Below the pieces are notes generated by a model. The model was not told the origin of the DNA, searched no databases, and was given only the letters and a program-made list of their open reading frames with translations. Below are positions 1 through 9,639 of a DNA stretch of 64,000 nucleotides, piece after piece. The stretch comes from DB1 sp049323655 (GTDB taxonomy: Bacteria; Desulfobacterota; Desulfobulbia; Desulfobulbales; SURF-16), in NCBI GenBank assembly GCA_049323655.1, contig JBMONO010000050.1, positions 62,001 to 126,000 on the forward strand, read 5' to 3'. Each line of letters opens with the position of its first letter. The stretch's first letter is position 1. The position numbers and the translations under genes are program-made.

Positions 1-611
1 ACGGCCAGAGGCGAGACCAGGGCCTGCTCGATGGCGAGCCGTTTCACTTCCTGAAGGCCGGCGGCCAGCAGTTCATTTGCCCGTTGTTCGATCGCCCTGG
101 TCGCATCACTGTCCGCCGGCCCGCCATGGGGTGGATTATACTTGAAGCCGCCATCCTCCGGCGGATTATGCGATGGAGTAATGACCACCCCGTCCGCCAG
201 CCGGTCCGGATGGCGCCGGTTCCAACAGAGAATGGCATGGGAGACGACCGGGGTCGGGGTAAAACCCCTGCCCTGCTGATAGCGAATCTCGACACCATTG
301 GCGACAAAAACCTCCACCGCATTGGCAAAGGCAGGCTCGGACAGGGCATGGGTATCCATGCCGACAAAAAGGGGGCCGGTGATGCGCTGGCCGCGGCGAT
401 ATTCACTAATAGCCTGGGAGATGGCGAGGATATGGGCCTCGTTGAAACTCCTTTTCAGAGAACTGCCGCGATGGCCGGAGGTGCCGAAACTGACCTGCTC
501 GCCCTCTTTACTGACATCCGGGGAGAATTGATAATAGGCGGCAACGAGTCGCGGAATATTGCAGAGATTGTCCCTGGTTGCCGGTTTTCCCGCTCCTTGG
601 TGAAGAGCCAT
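1..611 (-). CDS. pgm: Phosphoglucomutase, N-terminal part (runs off the left edge)
   Basis: Interconverts glucose-1-phosphate and glucose-6-phosphate in the cytoplasm, feeding glycogen synthesis and breakdown. About 203 codons are visible, starting MALHQGAGKPA, and they align by eye with the first 200 residues of E. coli Pgm: SFGTSGHRGSS near residues 41-51, GPLFVGMDTHALSEPAF, then the active-site serine loop VITPSHNPPEDGG followed by KYNPPHGGPAD. The start ATG (complement 609-611) has an ideal AGGAGG seven bases upstream. The gene is divergent from glgX, which fits a glycogen metabolism neighbourhood. The C-terminal catalytic and phosphate-binding domains lie outside the window. Family assignment is very secure; intactness of the gene cannot be judged. 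Confidence 0.95.
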   Translation of the reverse strand, partial: MALHQGAGKPATRDNLCNIPRLVAAYYQFSPDVSKEGEQVSFGTSGHRGSSLKRSFNEAHILAISQAISEYRRGQRITGPLFVGMDTHALSEPAFANAVEVFVANGVEIRYQQGRGFTPTPVVSHAILCWNRRHPDRLADGVVITPSHNPPEDGGFKYNPPHGGPADSDATRAIEQRANELLAAGLQEVKRLAIEQALVSPLA

Positions 612-1153
612 GGATTCCTCCTGTCGCTGTAAGGTGAAGCCGGGATATCTCCCGGCAGAGAGGTCGGTTTCCACCCTCAGCCTGCATCACCATGACGAAA
701 AAGTCAACAGAATTGTCTGCAATATCAAGAACAAAGCACATACAACCGCCAGGGAATCGAAATTTTTTCAGCAGCACAACGATACTTATTCTCTCCGTTC
801 TGCCTCTATGCGGCGCACTTTTTTTATGGTATTGTCAGGTAAGATGAAGCCCTAAAACATTTCTCTTGACACTGAGAGAACTGAGGACACAGAGAAAACA
901 TTTTGCATCCCGGCCAGTTATCTCTTTATCCTCCGCGATATCAGCAGTTGATTCAATTTTGATGGAATCGTAATAACTGAAAATCAACCACAGAGACCGC
1001 AGAGCACAAAGAGGCAACTAATTGTAATTAAAGTTTTTTTCTCTTTACCCTCTGTGCGCTCTGTGGTGAAAAAACTTTTTACGGGTTTGTCAATTTGTAC
1101 GAATGCATCAGGGATAATCCACGATAAGAAAACGCGCTGCAAAGAGAGGCACA
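612..1153. other. Divergent intergenic region pgm-glgX, 542 bp, partly repeat-filled
   Basis: No convincing gene. Short open frames here lack ribosome binding sites and family resemblance. The region must carry the divergent promoters of pgm and glgX, but I could not pick a convincing -35/-10 pair. It contains one full copy of a dispersed repeat (961-1097). A short piece rich in CACAGAG-type words near 862-900 looks like a decayed fragment of the same class. Confidence 0.6.
961..1097 (+). repeat. Dispersed palindromic repeat, family A, copy 1
   Basis: Matches, in inverted orientation, the copy at 39411-39551 over its whole length. Shared landmarks are CTGAAAATCAACCAC, a CCACAGAG..GCAGAG arm, TAATTAAAG in the loop, CTCTGTGG as the complementary arm, then GTGAAAAAA and ACTTTTT(A/G)CGGGTTTGTCA. 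The inner arms can form a long hairpin. It encodes nothing and resembles a non-autonomous, MITE-like or REP-like element. Confidence 0.8.
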
Positions 1154-3232
1154 ATGAAACATTATCGGGTCAGGCGTGGCCGCCGCTATCCGCCCGGCGC
1201 CACCTTCGACGGCAGGGGCACCAATTTCTGCATCTTTTCCCGTCAAGCCGAACGCCTCGAACTTCTCCTCTACAACACCCCATTCACCACCACCCCCTTC
1301 CAGGTCGTACCGCTCGATCGGCAACATCACCAGACCTTTTTCTTCTGGCATGTCTATCTGGAGGGGCTGCCGCCCGGCACCTGGTACACCTGGCGGGCCT
1401 GGGGCCCGAACGACACGAGCGAGTCCGGCAACCGCTTCAATCCGGACAAGGAGCTGATCGACCCTTGGGCCCGGGTGGTGGCGGACAACCTCTGGCAGAG
1501 AGGCCGCGCCTGCCAGCCTTTCCCCAGCAATGGCCGCAGCATGCGGGCCATGGTGGCAGGCGGCCAGGACTATGACTGGGAAGGAGATCGGCCGTTGCGC
1601 CACCGGCCGGAAGAGACGATCATTTACGAGCTGCACGTCGGCGGCTTCACCCGACACCGCTCCTCCGGCGTCACCCGGCCCGGCACCTTTGCCGGGCTGG
1701 TGGAAAAAATCCCCTATCTCCGGGAGCTCGGCATCACGGCGGTGGAGCTGCTGCCGGTCATGGCCTTTGACGAGCAAGACGTGCCTGAAGGGGCCCGCCG
1801 CCGCGGCCTGAAAAACTACTGGGGCTACAGCACCCACAGCTTCTACAGCCCCCATCCCCGCTTCTGCGTTGACCCCTTCTCCGGAAACGCCCTCAAGGAG
1901 TTCAAAGACATGATCAAGGCCCTCCACCGGGCCGGCATTGCCGTCATCCTCGACGTCGTCTTCAACCACACCGCAGAAGGAAACGAACAGGGGCCGCTCA
2001 TCAACTTCAAGGGGTTGGCCAACGACACCTTTTACCATCTCGACCCCGATGACCGCAGCCGCTATCGTGACTATTCCGGTTGCGGCAACACGGTAAACTG
2101 CAACCATCCCCTGGTGTCGCGCTTTATCGTCGAATGCCTCGAATACTGGGTACAGGAGATGCACATCGACGGTTTCCGTTTCGACCTCGCCAGCATTCTC
2201 GCCCGCGGCATGGATGGCCGCCCCGACCACTTCGCCCCGGTTGTCTGGAGTATCGAGCTTTCCGGGGTGCTGGCCGGCACCGGACTGATCGCCGAGGCGT
2301 GGGATGCAGGCGGGCTTTATCAGGTCGGCGGTTTTCCCGGCTTCCGCTGGGCGGAATGGAACGGCCGCTACCGCGATGTCATCCGTCAGTTTGTCCGGGG
2401 CGGTACAGGTTTGGTCGGGGAAATGGCCACCCGCTTCTGCGGCAGCAGCGATCTCTATGAGTCCTCCGGCCGGCTACCGATCAACAGCATCAACTTCGCC
2501 ACCTGTCACGACGGCTTCACCCTCTGGGACCTGGTCAGCTACAACGACAAGCATAACGAAGCAAACGGCGAAAAAAATCGTGACGGCTGCAACAATAATC
2601 TGAGCTGGAACTGCGGCCACGAGGGAGAAACGAACAACAGGGCGATCCTCGCCCTGCGTCGAAGACAGGTCAAGAACTTCATGGCCATCCTGCTGCTCAG
2701 CCACGGCGTGCCGATGCTGCTCGCCGGCGACGAGGTGCTGCGCAGTCAGTTCGGCAACAACAACTGTTACTGCCAGGATAACGAACTGGGCTGGTTCGAC
2801 TGGCGGCTGACGGAAAAAAACCGGGAGATGCTCCGTTTCACCAGGGAGATGATCGCCTTTCGCAAGCGTCACCGTTCTCTCATGCGCCGTCATTTCGTCA
2901 CCGGCACAAAAAAGGAGGACGAACGCCTGCCGGACATCAGCTGGCACGGCCGAAAACTCAACTCTCCGCCCTGGCACGATCCCCAGGCCACCCTGCTCGC
3001 ATTCACCCTGGCCGGTTCGGCAGAGGAAGAGGATCTGCATATCATCTTTAACATGGGCGAGCAGACGGCAAGCGTCGAGCTGCCGGACATCAGCCCCCGC
3101 CAGTGGCACCGGGCCATCGATACGGCGGCAGCGGCGCCACTCGACATCAGACCACCCGCCAACCAACGGCCGAGCGGCCAGAAATTCTGTAAGGCGCAAG
3201 GCCGCAGCGTCGTGGTGCTGGAGGCCAGATAG
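1154..3232 (+). CDS. glgX: Glycogen debranching enzyme GlgX (isoamylase-type, GH13)
   Basis: Hydrolyses alpha-1,6 branch linkages of phosphorylase-limited glycogen in the cytoplasm. The 692-aa length is normal for GlgX. An N-terminal CBM48/isoamylase N domain (residues about 8-110, with GATFDGRGTNFCIFS) is followed by the GH13 barrel. Visible catalytic regions are DVVFNHTAEG, DGFRFDLAS (nucleophile Asp), LIAEAWDAGG (acid/base Glu) and CHDGFTLWDLVSYNDKHN (His-Asp and debranching-specific region). The start ATG follows a GAGAGG Shine-Dalgarno. It is divergent from pgm and 9-18 bases upstream of an unrelated amidohydrolase, with which it may be co-transcribed. No frameshift is seen. Confidence 0.95.
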   Translation: MKHYRVRRGRRYPPGATFDGRGTNFCIFSRQAERLELLLYNTPFTTTPFQVVPLDRQHHQTFFFWHVYLEGLPPGTWYTWRAWGPNDTSESGNRFNPDKELIDPWARVVADNLWQRGRACQPFPSNGRSMRAMVAGGQDYDWEGDRPLRHRPEETIIYELHVGGFTRHRSSGVTRPGTFAGLVEKIPYLRELGITAVELLPVMAFDEQDVPEGARRRGLKNYWGYSTHSFYSPHPRFCVDPFSGNALKEFKDMIKALHRAGIAVILDVVFNHTAEGNEQGPLINFKGLANDTFYHLDPDDRSRYRDYSGCGNTVNCNHPLVSRFIVECLEYWVQEMHIDGFRFDLASILARGMDGRPDHFAPVVWSIELSGVLAGTGLIAEAWDAGGLYQVGGFPGFRWAEWNGRYRDVIRQFVRGGTGLVGEMATRFCGSSDLYESSGRLPINSINFATCHDGFTLWDLVSYNDKHNEANGEKNRDGCNNNLSWNCGHEGETNNRAILALRRRQVKNFMAILLLSHGVPMLLAGDEVLRSQFGNNNCYCQDNELGWFDWRLTEKNREMLRFTREMIAFRKRHRSLMRRHFVTGTKKEDERLPDISWHGRKLNSPPWHDPQATLLAFTLAGSAEEEDLHIIFNMGEQTASVELPDISPRQWHRAIDTAAAAPLDIRPPANQRPSGQKFCKAQGRSVVVLEAR

Positions 3233-3250
3233 GGAAATGGATTGGAGCGC

Positions 3251-4426
3251 ATGACGATTTCACTGAAAGCAGACAGCAGACTCATCCAGTGGATGACGGA
3301 TATCCGTCGGCAGATTCACCAGCATCCGGAGCTGGCCTTTCAGGAAAAACGAACAGCGGCACTGGTGGCGGCCAGCCTTGCCGAGCTCGGCATCCCATAC
3401 CGGAGCGGAGTGGCCGGTACCGGCATTGTCGCCACCATCGGCGCGGAGGGGAGAGGTTCGGCGGTGGCGCTGCGGGCCGACATGGACGCCCTGCCGATCA
3501 ACGAGGAAACCGGTCTGCCCTTTGCTTCAAATACGCCCGGCGTCATGCACGCCTGCGGCCATGACGGCCATGTGGCCATCCTTCTCGGCGCGGCGGCGCT
3601 GCTCAGCCGCCAGCCGACCTTGCCGGGCCGGGTGGTGCTGCTTTTCCAGCCCGCCGAGGAAGATGACGGCGGCGCCCAGAAGATGATCGCCGAAGGGGCG
3701 CTGGCCGGGGTGGCCGCCATCTTCGCCGGCCACATCGAACGCCATTTCGCCGTGGGGGAGATCGCCGTCCAGCCCGGCATCATCTGCGCCTTTACCGATG
3801 ATTTCATCATCACCGTCCGCGGGCCGGGCGGCCATGCCGCCAAACCCCATGAAAGCCCGGACTGTATCGTCGCCGCCTGCGCCCTGGTGACGAGCCTCCA
3901 GACGCTGGTCGCCCGGGAGAGCAACCCCGTCTTGCCGGCCGTGGTCACGGTGGGCAAATTCACCGGCGGCACCGCCTCCAACGTCATTGCCGATCAGGTG
4001 GTGCTGGAAGGCACGGTGCGCACCACCGATCCGGAGGCCCGGGAACGGATCTTCGCCGGCTTAAAACGAATGGTCAGGGCGCTGGGGGAAATGTATGCGG
4101 TCATGGCGGACATCAGACTCTCCACCGGTTATCCGCCGGTCATCAATGATCCCATGGCGGCCGCCGTGGCAAGGCAGGCCGCCATGGCCACCGTCGGCGA
4201 ACAGGGGGTGAAGGAGCAACCTTACCCCAGTCTCGGCGGTGAGGATTTCTCCTTTTTCCTCCAACAGGTGCCCGGCTGTTTCGCCCGCTTCGGGGCGCGC
4301 CGCGCCACCTTTCCCAACGGCAATCCGCACAGCGCCACCTTCGACTTTGACGAAGGGGTGCTGGCCATTGCCGCCGAATACCTGGCCCGCTGCGCCCTCC
4401 TTTTCCTGTCAGAGCGGGCGGGATAA
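3251..4426 (+). CDS. M20-family metal-dependent amidohydrolase (hippurate/N-acyl-amino-acid hydrolase type)
   Basis: Probably cleaves N-acyl or N-aminoacyl amides such as N-acetyl-amino acids; the exact substrate cannot be read from sequence. The 391-aa product has the M20D layout. Motifs are RRQIHQHPELAFQE at the N-terminus, the metal-binding stretch HACGHDGHVAILLGAA, FQPAEEDDGGAQKMI with the catalytic Glu pair, GHIER in place of the commoner GxH, a lid domain with FIITVRGPGGHAAKPHESPD, and SLGGEDFSFFLQQVPG near the C-terminus supplying the last metal ligands. An upstream TTG at 3242 with an AGGGA-like site is an alternative start. The gene overlaps the convergent rlmD by 18 bases. AbgB, HipO or IAA-amidohydrolase relatives cannot be told apart here. 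Confidence 0.85.
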   Translation: MTISLKADSRLIQWMTDIRRQIHQHPELAFQEKRTAALVAASLAELGIPYRSGVAGTGIVATIGAEGRGSAVALRADMDALPINEETGLPFASNTPGVMHACGHDGHVAILLGAAALLSRQPTLPGRVVLLFQPAEEDDGGAQKMIAEGALAGVAAIFAGHIERHFAVGEIAVQPGIICAFTDDFIITVRGPGGHAAKPHESPDCIVAACALVTSLQTLVARESNPVLPAVVTVGKFTGGTASNVIADQVVLEGTVRTTDPEARERIFAGLKRMVRALGEMYAVMADIRLSTGYPPVINDPMAAAVARQAAMATVGEQGVKEQPYPSLGGEDFSFFLQQVPGCFARFGARRATFPNGNPHSATFDFDEGVLAIAAEYLARCALLFLSERAG

Positions 4427-5740
4427 GCGCAGCGAAACAATGGTTTCCAGATGGTGGGTCTGGGGAAACATGTCCACCATCCGCATCGTTTCCACCTCAT
4501 ACCCCTCTTTTTCCAGCAGCAGCAGGTCGCGGCACAGGGTGGCCGGATCGCAGGAGATGTAGACGATCTGTCCGGCAGCCAGGGCGGGCAGCAGGGGAAT
4601 GATCTCCGCGCAGCCCTGGCGGGGCGGGTCGAGCAGGATGAGATCAAAACGCTGCCCGGCGGCAACGAGCTGGCCGGCCCCTTCCAACGCCGAATTCTGG
4701 GCAAATGCGCAATTGCCGATGCCGTTGGCCGCCGCGTTCCGCACCGCACTGCGGATGGCTGACCGCTGCAGGTCCATGCCGGTCACCGACCCGGCCCGCA
4801 GGGCGAGGGGCAGGGAAAAATTGCCCATGCCGCAAAAGAGATCAAGGACTCGGCTGTTCCCGTCAATTCGGGCCCAGTCGCAGAGCAGGGCAATCAGCTG
4901 TTCATTCTGGGCCGGGTTGACCTGGCAGAAGCCGCCGGGCTCCACCGTCATCCGCTGGGTGCCGCCGGGTACGGCATGGGAAAAGAGAAGCAGCGGCTGC
5001 GTCCTGCCCTCTTCATCCCCGCAGAAGGAGTCAACCAGGCCATGTCCTGCCGCAAAAACAAGCACATGCTTGATGCTCGCGTGCAGGCCGACCATTGCCC
5101 GGGTAACCTTTTTTTCGGCCGGCCGCAGGGTTCGGGTCAGATGCAGCAGGAGAACCACCTTGCCGTCCTCCGGGCTGAACAGCAGCTCCAGCTCCGCAAT
5201 TACTGGCGCGATTTTCCGCAAAAGCGGCCAGGCAACGAGGCAGGAAAGGACATCGTTCAATTCCGGACGGGCGAGAAGGCAGTGAGCGACGGGCTCCACC
5301 TGATGCGACTGCTGCCGGAGAAATCCCGGCCGACCGTTTTGATCCAGATGCAGCCTGATGCGTTGCCGGTACCGAAAGGACGCCGGCGAGGGAACGGGCG
5401 GCTCAAGTAAAAGTGACAAACGGGGAAAAAACCCGCTGCGTTCCAGCTGCTCTCGCAGCATCCGGTCTTTCAGCTCGGCCTGCCGGGCCGGATGAACATG
5501 CTGGAAATCACAGCCGCCGCAGCGGCCATAGTGGGGACAGGGCGGCGTCACCCGCCAGGGCGACGGGCTGACGACCTCAAGGAGGCGGGCCTGGACGAAA
5601 CTCTTTTTGTCCTCCACCGGCGCGGCGACAACCTCTTCGCCCGGCAGGGCACCGGGGACGAGCACCACCTTGCCGTCGGCACGACGACCGAGGCCCTGGC
5701 CGCCGAGAACCAGCTTGTCAATGGTGAGGGAAAAGGTCAT
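4409..5740 (-). CDS. rlmD: 23S rRNA (uracil-5-)-methyltransferase, RlmD/RumA type
   Basis: Methylates a uracil C5 in 23S rRNA (U1939 in E. coli) using SAM. The 443-aa protein opens with a TRAM domain (FSLTIDKLVLGGQGLGR), then a 4Fe-4S cysteine set (CPHYGRCGGCDFQH), the SAM loop VLDLFCGMGNFSLPLA, LLDPPRQGC, and SCDPATLCRDL with the nucleophilic cysteine. The chosen ATG (complement 5738-5740) overlaps the TGA of the upstream helicase gene as ATGA, with a GGAAG upstream. An in-frame start at 5758 exists but fits the family less well. This housekeeping gene therefore sits directly behind, and probably translationally coupled to, the defence operon. RlmC or TrmA are less likely because of the TRAM plus Fe-S architecture. 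Confidence 0.93.
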   Translation of the reverse strand: MTFSLTIDKLVLGGQGLGRRADGKVVLVPGALPGEEVVAAPVEDKKSFVQARLLEVVSPSPWRVTPPCPHYGRCGGCDFQHVHPARQAELKDRMLREQLERSGFFPRLSLLLEPPVPSPASFRYRQRIRLHLDQNGRPGFLRQQSHQVEPVAHCLLARPELNDVLSCLVAWPLLRKIAPVIAELELLFSPEDGKVVLLLHLTRTLRPAEKKVTRAMVGLHASIKHVLVFAAGHGLVDSFCGDEEGRTQPLLLFSHAVPGGTQRMTVEPGGFCQVNPAQNEQLIALLCDWARIDGNSRVLDLFCGMGNFSLPLALRAGSVTGMDLQRSAIRSAVRNAAANGIGNCAFAQNSALEGAGQLVAAGQRFDLILLDPPRQGCAEIIPLLPALAAGQIVYISCDPATLCRDLLLLEKEGYEVETMRMVDMFPQTHHLETIVSLRLSRPL

Positions 5741-8700
5741 GGCAAGCAACTTCCACAAGCTGCATATTTGTTGTTTGCAATTTCCCTATCCAGCCGACTT
5801 AGCACTTCTCCCACAGTCAGCTCAGATCTTCTTTTCCGCATGGAGTCGGCAATCCGGCAGCCTGCATCAATTGCCGACTCGGCAAGAAACTGTGGCACCT
5901 GCATCCCAGCTGTCTCGCCCAACTGAGGAATTTGCACGGGAAAGGACAATCGCTCGGCAACATTTCGTAATGGAGCCGCGGCCAGGTTGTAAACGGTTAG
6001 CCCCTTCTGCTCCTCAACTGTACCGGCAAGATCCTTAATGGCGGACCAGAAATTATCATGCGATGTCCATTTCGCCATTTTCAGGAATCCCTGAACCAGC
6101 ACCAGGTCAAGCAGTGCCTGCGCATCGGCTGCCAAAAGATTTTCTCGCTCCAGATTTCCCACTGCACGGGTTGGCATAAACTCTTCCCGAACCATTTGGC
6201 GGAACTGTTTCTTGAGTTCGACCAAATCCTTGTCGTCCAGCACCGCTTCGTCGTCAATTGCGACTGACTGTAATTCCCGCAACGAACCGACAAGGCGAGC
6301 CTCCTTCTTTCCATTCGCCTGGCGGCAGGCAACGGCAAAACAGACAACCTCATTGCCGATGTCATCAACAATTTCCTTGAGTATCCGGACACAGGGAGGC
6401 CATTCATGACTGGTCACGGCACTGACCAAGGCATGGAAATACGGCTCTCCATAGGTGGCAAAATGGGGCCGGCTGACCTGACCGGGGATGCCGCGGTCGA
6501 AGAGTTCCCGATCCACGGTGAGCATGGTCCTGTCCGGTATTCCGTCCACACCTTGGACAACAAACATGGGCAGACTCGGGGCCGGCATGCAGCCCAGGTC
6601 ATGCAGGTAGCGGGATTGGCTGACGGCCTGCCAGATACCATCCAGGGTGACCGGGGCGGGCTTCATCTTCTCCTGGTCTGCCAGTCGCACATACATTTCG
6701 TAAAGCTCCCTGGCCGGGAGCTCCATGCCTTCGGTGCGTTTGCGCTGTTCGATAATCCGTTTCTTGGCCTCTTCCTCTAACCTTTGCGGCGTGGTCTTGC
6801 CCTCGGCCAGCGCCCGAAAATCCTCCTCGGTGATCGGCAACATCGATATCTGCTGGGCGCCAACCACCGCCCCGGCCTCTCTGAGACGTTGCAGCAGGCG
6901 ACCATAGACCGCTTCTTCCACCGAATCCACATAGCAGAAGTTCAGAACCATGATCTCGTCATGGCGCTGGCCAATGCGGTCGATCCGGCCGATGCGCTGC
7001 TCCACCTTCATCGGATTCCACGGCAGATCGAAGTTGATCAACAGATCGGCGGTCTGCAGATTGAGGCCTTCGGCAGCGGCATCGGTACAGACCAGAACAT
7101 CGATCTCTTCCCGCAGAAAGCGCTGTTTGATCTCCTCGCGGTCGATCCCCTTGAGCTGCCTGGTGCGGGGATCGACATACTGCCCGCCCTGGCCGCTGAA
7201 GGTACCAATCAGCATACTCTGATCCACGGTGCGCAGGCGATTGACGATATCAATCAACGTGTCGAAATATTTTGTAAAGATCACTGTTTGCCGGATGCGG
7301 CCTTGGCTGAGACGTCGCCGGTCAAGGACGCGGAACAACTCCTGCATTTTTGACGGCGTCGAGGTCAAGTCAGCCAGGGTCGAGAGCATGGCGGTCAACC
7401 TTTCCTCTTCCCAGGCAAGGTCCTTCGGCGTCCGGTCGCTCAAGAGTGCGGCAACGGCCTTGTCGTCACTTTCCTCATCGTCTACCCCTTCCAGCTCGGA
7501 TGACTCCCCCGTATCGTTTTCCTGCTGGTGAAACTCGCGGGTCAGCCGGACACGATCCAAACGGCGACGCAGGGTCTCCCTGATGGCATAGAGACTGGAG
7601 GAGAAACGCAGGCGGAGCAGACAGAGAAGAAACATCAGAGGAAATGGCGATGATGTGTTACCGCCATGCCGCTGCAGTTGTTCAGTCAATCCCTGGCAGA
7701 AGGACTCAAGTTCACGATAAGCCTGGGCCTCCAATTCGGTAAAGGCAATGCGGGGGATGGGCAGGATGGTGCGTTTGGCGAGCTTGGCGCCGAGTTTTCC
7801 CTGTTCACGGTAGATTTCTAGCAATGGCCGGGTATGGCGGAGCATGACCCGGGAGAGCGGGGCGGCGGCAAAAATCAGCCTCTGCATGGTCGCGGCGTCA
7901 CTGCCGCGCGGGATGCGACCATCATCCAGCCATTGCCGGACAGCCGAGCGAATCCGACCGTCAATCACCGCCTGGTCGAGGTAGCGGCGGAAAAACGGAT
8001 CCTGGCGGTCGAGCGCCCGTATCGCTGCCCGCAAGAACTGCCATTCAGCCTCGCTCACCCTCTGCCGGCGGACCAGCTTGCCCAACGCCCCGTAGTAGGC
8101 CCAGGTAAGGGTTGGATCGTGCTGAAAAAGGCCGATCCGGTTCGTCAGACGAATCAGGTCATAAACCTCGATCCAGCCGATCTGCATGGGGGTCGCGGTG
8201 GCCAGCCACAGGCTGTCTGTCTTTTGGCGCAGGTGGTCACGGATCGTCTCATACAAACGACCGAAGCGCGGCATAGTTCGGCAGATATCCTTGGCCGCAG
8301 GGTTCTGACGCCGGGCATAGTGCGCCTCGTCAACCAAAACAATGTCGAAATGACGCCCCAACAGATCCTGACTCCGGTCCTGGCGGCTTAAGAGGCCGGT
8401 GGAAACGAGGGCGAGGTCGGCCTGGTAGAGACTGGTGGCAGCCACCGCCTTCTCTTCGGGAAAGATATACTCGTGCCTGAGGCCGCCGGTGGTCACGGCC
8501 CGGCCGAAACTCAAGAAAAATTTCTGGGCCAGCTCGCGCTGCCACTGTTTGGCAAGGCTTGCCGGAGGGGTGATCAACACCCGTTTGGCCATACCGGACA
8601 GCACCAGGGAGCGGATGGCGAGTCCCGCCTCGATGGTCTTGCCCAGACCAACCTCGTCGCAGAGCAAATAGCTGTACGGCCAGGTGGCAATGAGCCGTCG

Positions 8701-9639
8701 GGCCACCACCTCCTGGTGCGGCCAGGGGGCGACCGGCGCCGTCTCCATGCCGACGAAACGTCCGCCAGGGAGCTTGGGGCCATGCTCGATCAGGGCAAAG
8801 GTCAACCGTTCCAAGGCCGAAGGCGGCGCAACATCCCGCCGCCAGGACGTGCTGCCGTCGATCTCCAGCAGCAGGGAAGCCTGTTCGGCGATGGCAAGCA
8901 GACGGCGGCGAACCGCCTCGGGCAAAGGCATAACCCGGATATAGGGACTTTGATCCTGCCAGACTGAGAGGAAGGTGGTTTCGGCGTCGTCAATGCGCAG
9001 CCGGTCGCGCTCACTCCACCAATCGGCATGGAGATCAATGTTCTCGGCATTGAGCGCCAAAGCGGTCTTGGATTCGTTGAGTGAACCGGAGATGTAAAGA
9101 CGATTACCTTCCTCGTCGCCAAAGACGGCCCATTTCTCATGGACATACCCATCTTCGATGGAGGTGAAGGCCAGCGGCTTGCCGGTGGCGCCATGCACCC
9201 GAAAGGCAACCCGGACGTCGAGAAAGTCATTGGCCACCATCCAGGCCAGCAGTTCCACCCCGCGCGTCACCTCCTCGGGCCAGGCAGCGGGTTCGGCCAG
9301 CTCGGCGTTCAAATGTTTGGCCAGCCGTTCCTGGTCGCCGTTCAGGATGGCGGTGACGTCCTGCCCATCCAAATCGGCGCCCACCACCAGCCGCATGCGG
9401 CCGCCATGGCCGGTGAAGGCGGAGAAGCCTTGCGAGGCGGCGGCCAACGAGGTGGAACGAAAATAGCCGGCCATCCGGTCATAACGGCTGGCGAGCTTAA
9501 GGGCAGGGATGTAGAAGTCATGGAGGATGCTGACCTGACGGCCATCTGGCCAGCAGGAGGAAGTCCGGTAGGCATGGGACCACACCTTGCTGGTAAAGCC
9601 GCCGGCCGCTCCACCGTCGGCAGAACGATCACTCTTCAC
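5737..9639 (-). CDS. PLD-domain SNF2-family helicase of the defence operon
   Basis: A 1300-aa two-domain protein predicted to translocate on DNA and to have a phospholipase-D-type nuclease-like domain. The PLD region covers about residues 36-210 with the HxK signature (YVHEKWAVFGDE, H167/K169) followed by YISGSLNES. The SNF2 engine carries motif I DEVGLGKTIEAGLAI (about 328), motif II VLVDEAHYAR (about 435), motif III LWLATATPMQ (about 480) and motif VI QRIGRIDRIGQRHDEI (about 880). The start is GTG with GAGG upstream. It is the last gene of the DUF499-methylase operon and ends in an ATGA overlap with rlmD. Its 126-bp upstream gap carries palindromes and a possible private promoter. Only one HxK motif is visible, so nuclease activity would need dimerisation or may be absent. 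Confidence 0.9.
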   Translation of the reverse strand: MKSDRSADGGAAGGFTSKVWSHAYRTSSCWPDGRQVSILHDFYIPALKLASRYDRMAGYFRSTSLAAASQGFSAFTGHGGRMRLVVGADLDGQDVTAILNGDQERLAKHLNAELAEPAAWPEEVTRGVELLAWMVANDFLDVRVAFRVHGATGKPLAFTSIEDGYVHEKWAVFGDEEGNRLYISGSLNESKTALALNAENIDLHADWWSERDRLRIDDAETTFLSVWQDQSPYIRVMPLPEAVRRRLLAIAEQASLLLEIDGSTSWRRDVAPPSALERLTFALIEHGPKLPGGRFVGMETAPVAPWPHQEVVARRLIATWPYSYLLCDEVGLGKTIEAGLAIRSLVLSGMAKRVLITPPASLAKQWQRELAQKFFLSFGRAVTTGGLRHEYIFPEEKAVAATSLYQADLALVSTGLLSRQDRSQDLLGRHFDIVLVDEAHYARRQNPAAKDICRTMPRFGRLYETIRDHLRQKTDSLWLATATPMQIGWIEVYDLIRLTNRIGLFQHDPTLTWAYYGALGKLVRRQRVSEAEWQFLRAAIRALDRQDPFFRRYLDQAVIDGRIRSAVRQWLDDGRIPRGSDAATMQRLIFAAAPLSRVMLRHTRPLLEIYREQGKLGAKLAKRTILPIPRIAFTELEAQAYRELESFCQGLTEQLQRHGGNTSSPFPLMFLLCLLRLRFSSSLYAIRETLRRRLDRVRLTREFHQQENDTGESSELEGVDDEESDDKAVAALLSDRTPKDLAWEEERLTAMLSTLADLTSTPSKMQELFRVLDRRRLSQGRIRQTVIFTKYFDTLIDIVNRLRTVDQSMLIGTFSGQGGQYVDPRTRQLKGIDREEIKQRFLREEIDVLVCTDAAAEGLNLQTADLLINFDLPWNPMKVEQRIGRIDRIGQRHDEIMVLNFCYVDSVEEAVYGRLLQRLREAGAVVGAQQISMLPITEEDFRALAEGKTTPQRLEEEAKKRIIEQRKRTEGMELPARELYEMYVRLADQEKMKPAPVTLDGIWQAVSQSRYLHDLGCMPAPSLPMFVVQGVDGIPDRTMLTVDRELFDRGIPGQVSRPHFATYGEPYFHALVSAVTSHEWPPCVRILKEIVDDIGNEVVCFAVACRQANGKKEARLVGSLRELQSVAIDDEAVLDDKDLVELKKQFRQMVREEFMPTRAVGNLERENLLAADAQALLDLVLVQGFLKMAKWTSHDNFWSAIKDLAGTVEEQKGLTVYNLAAAPLRNVAERLSFPVQIPQLGETAGMQVPQFLAESAIDAGCRIADSMRKRRSELTVGEVLSRLDREIANNKYAACGSCLP

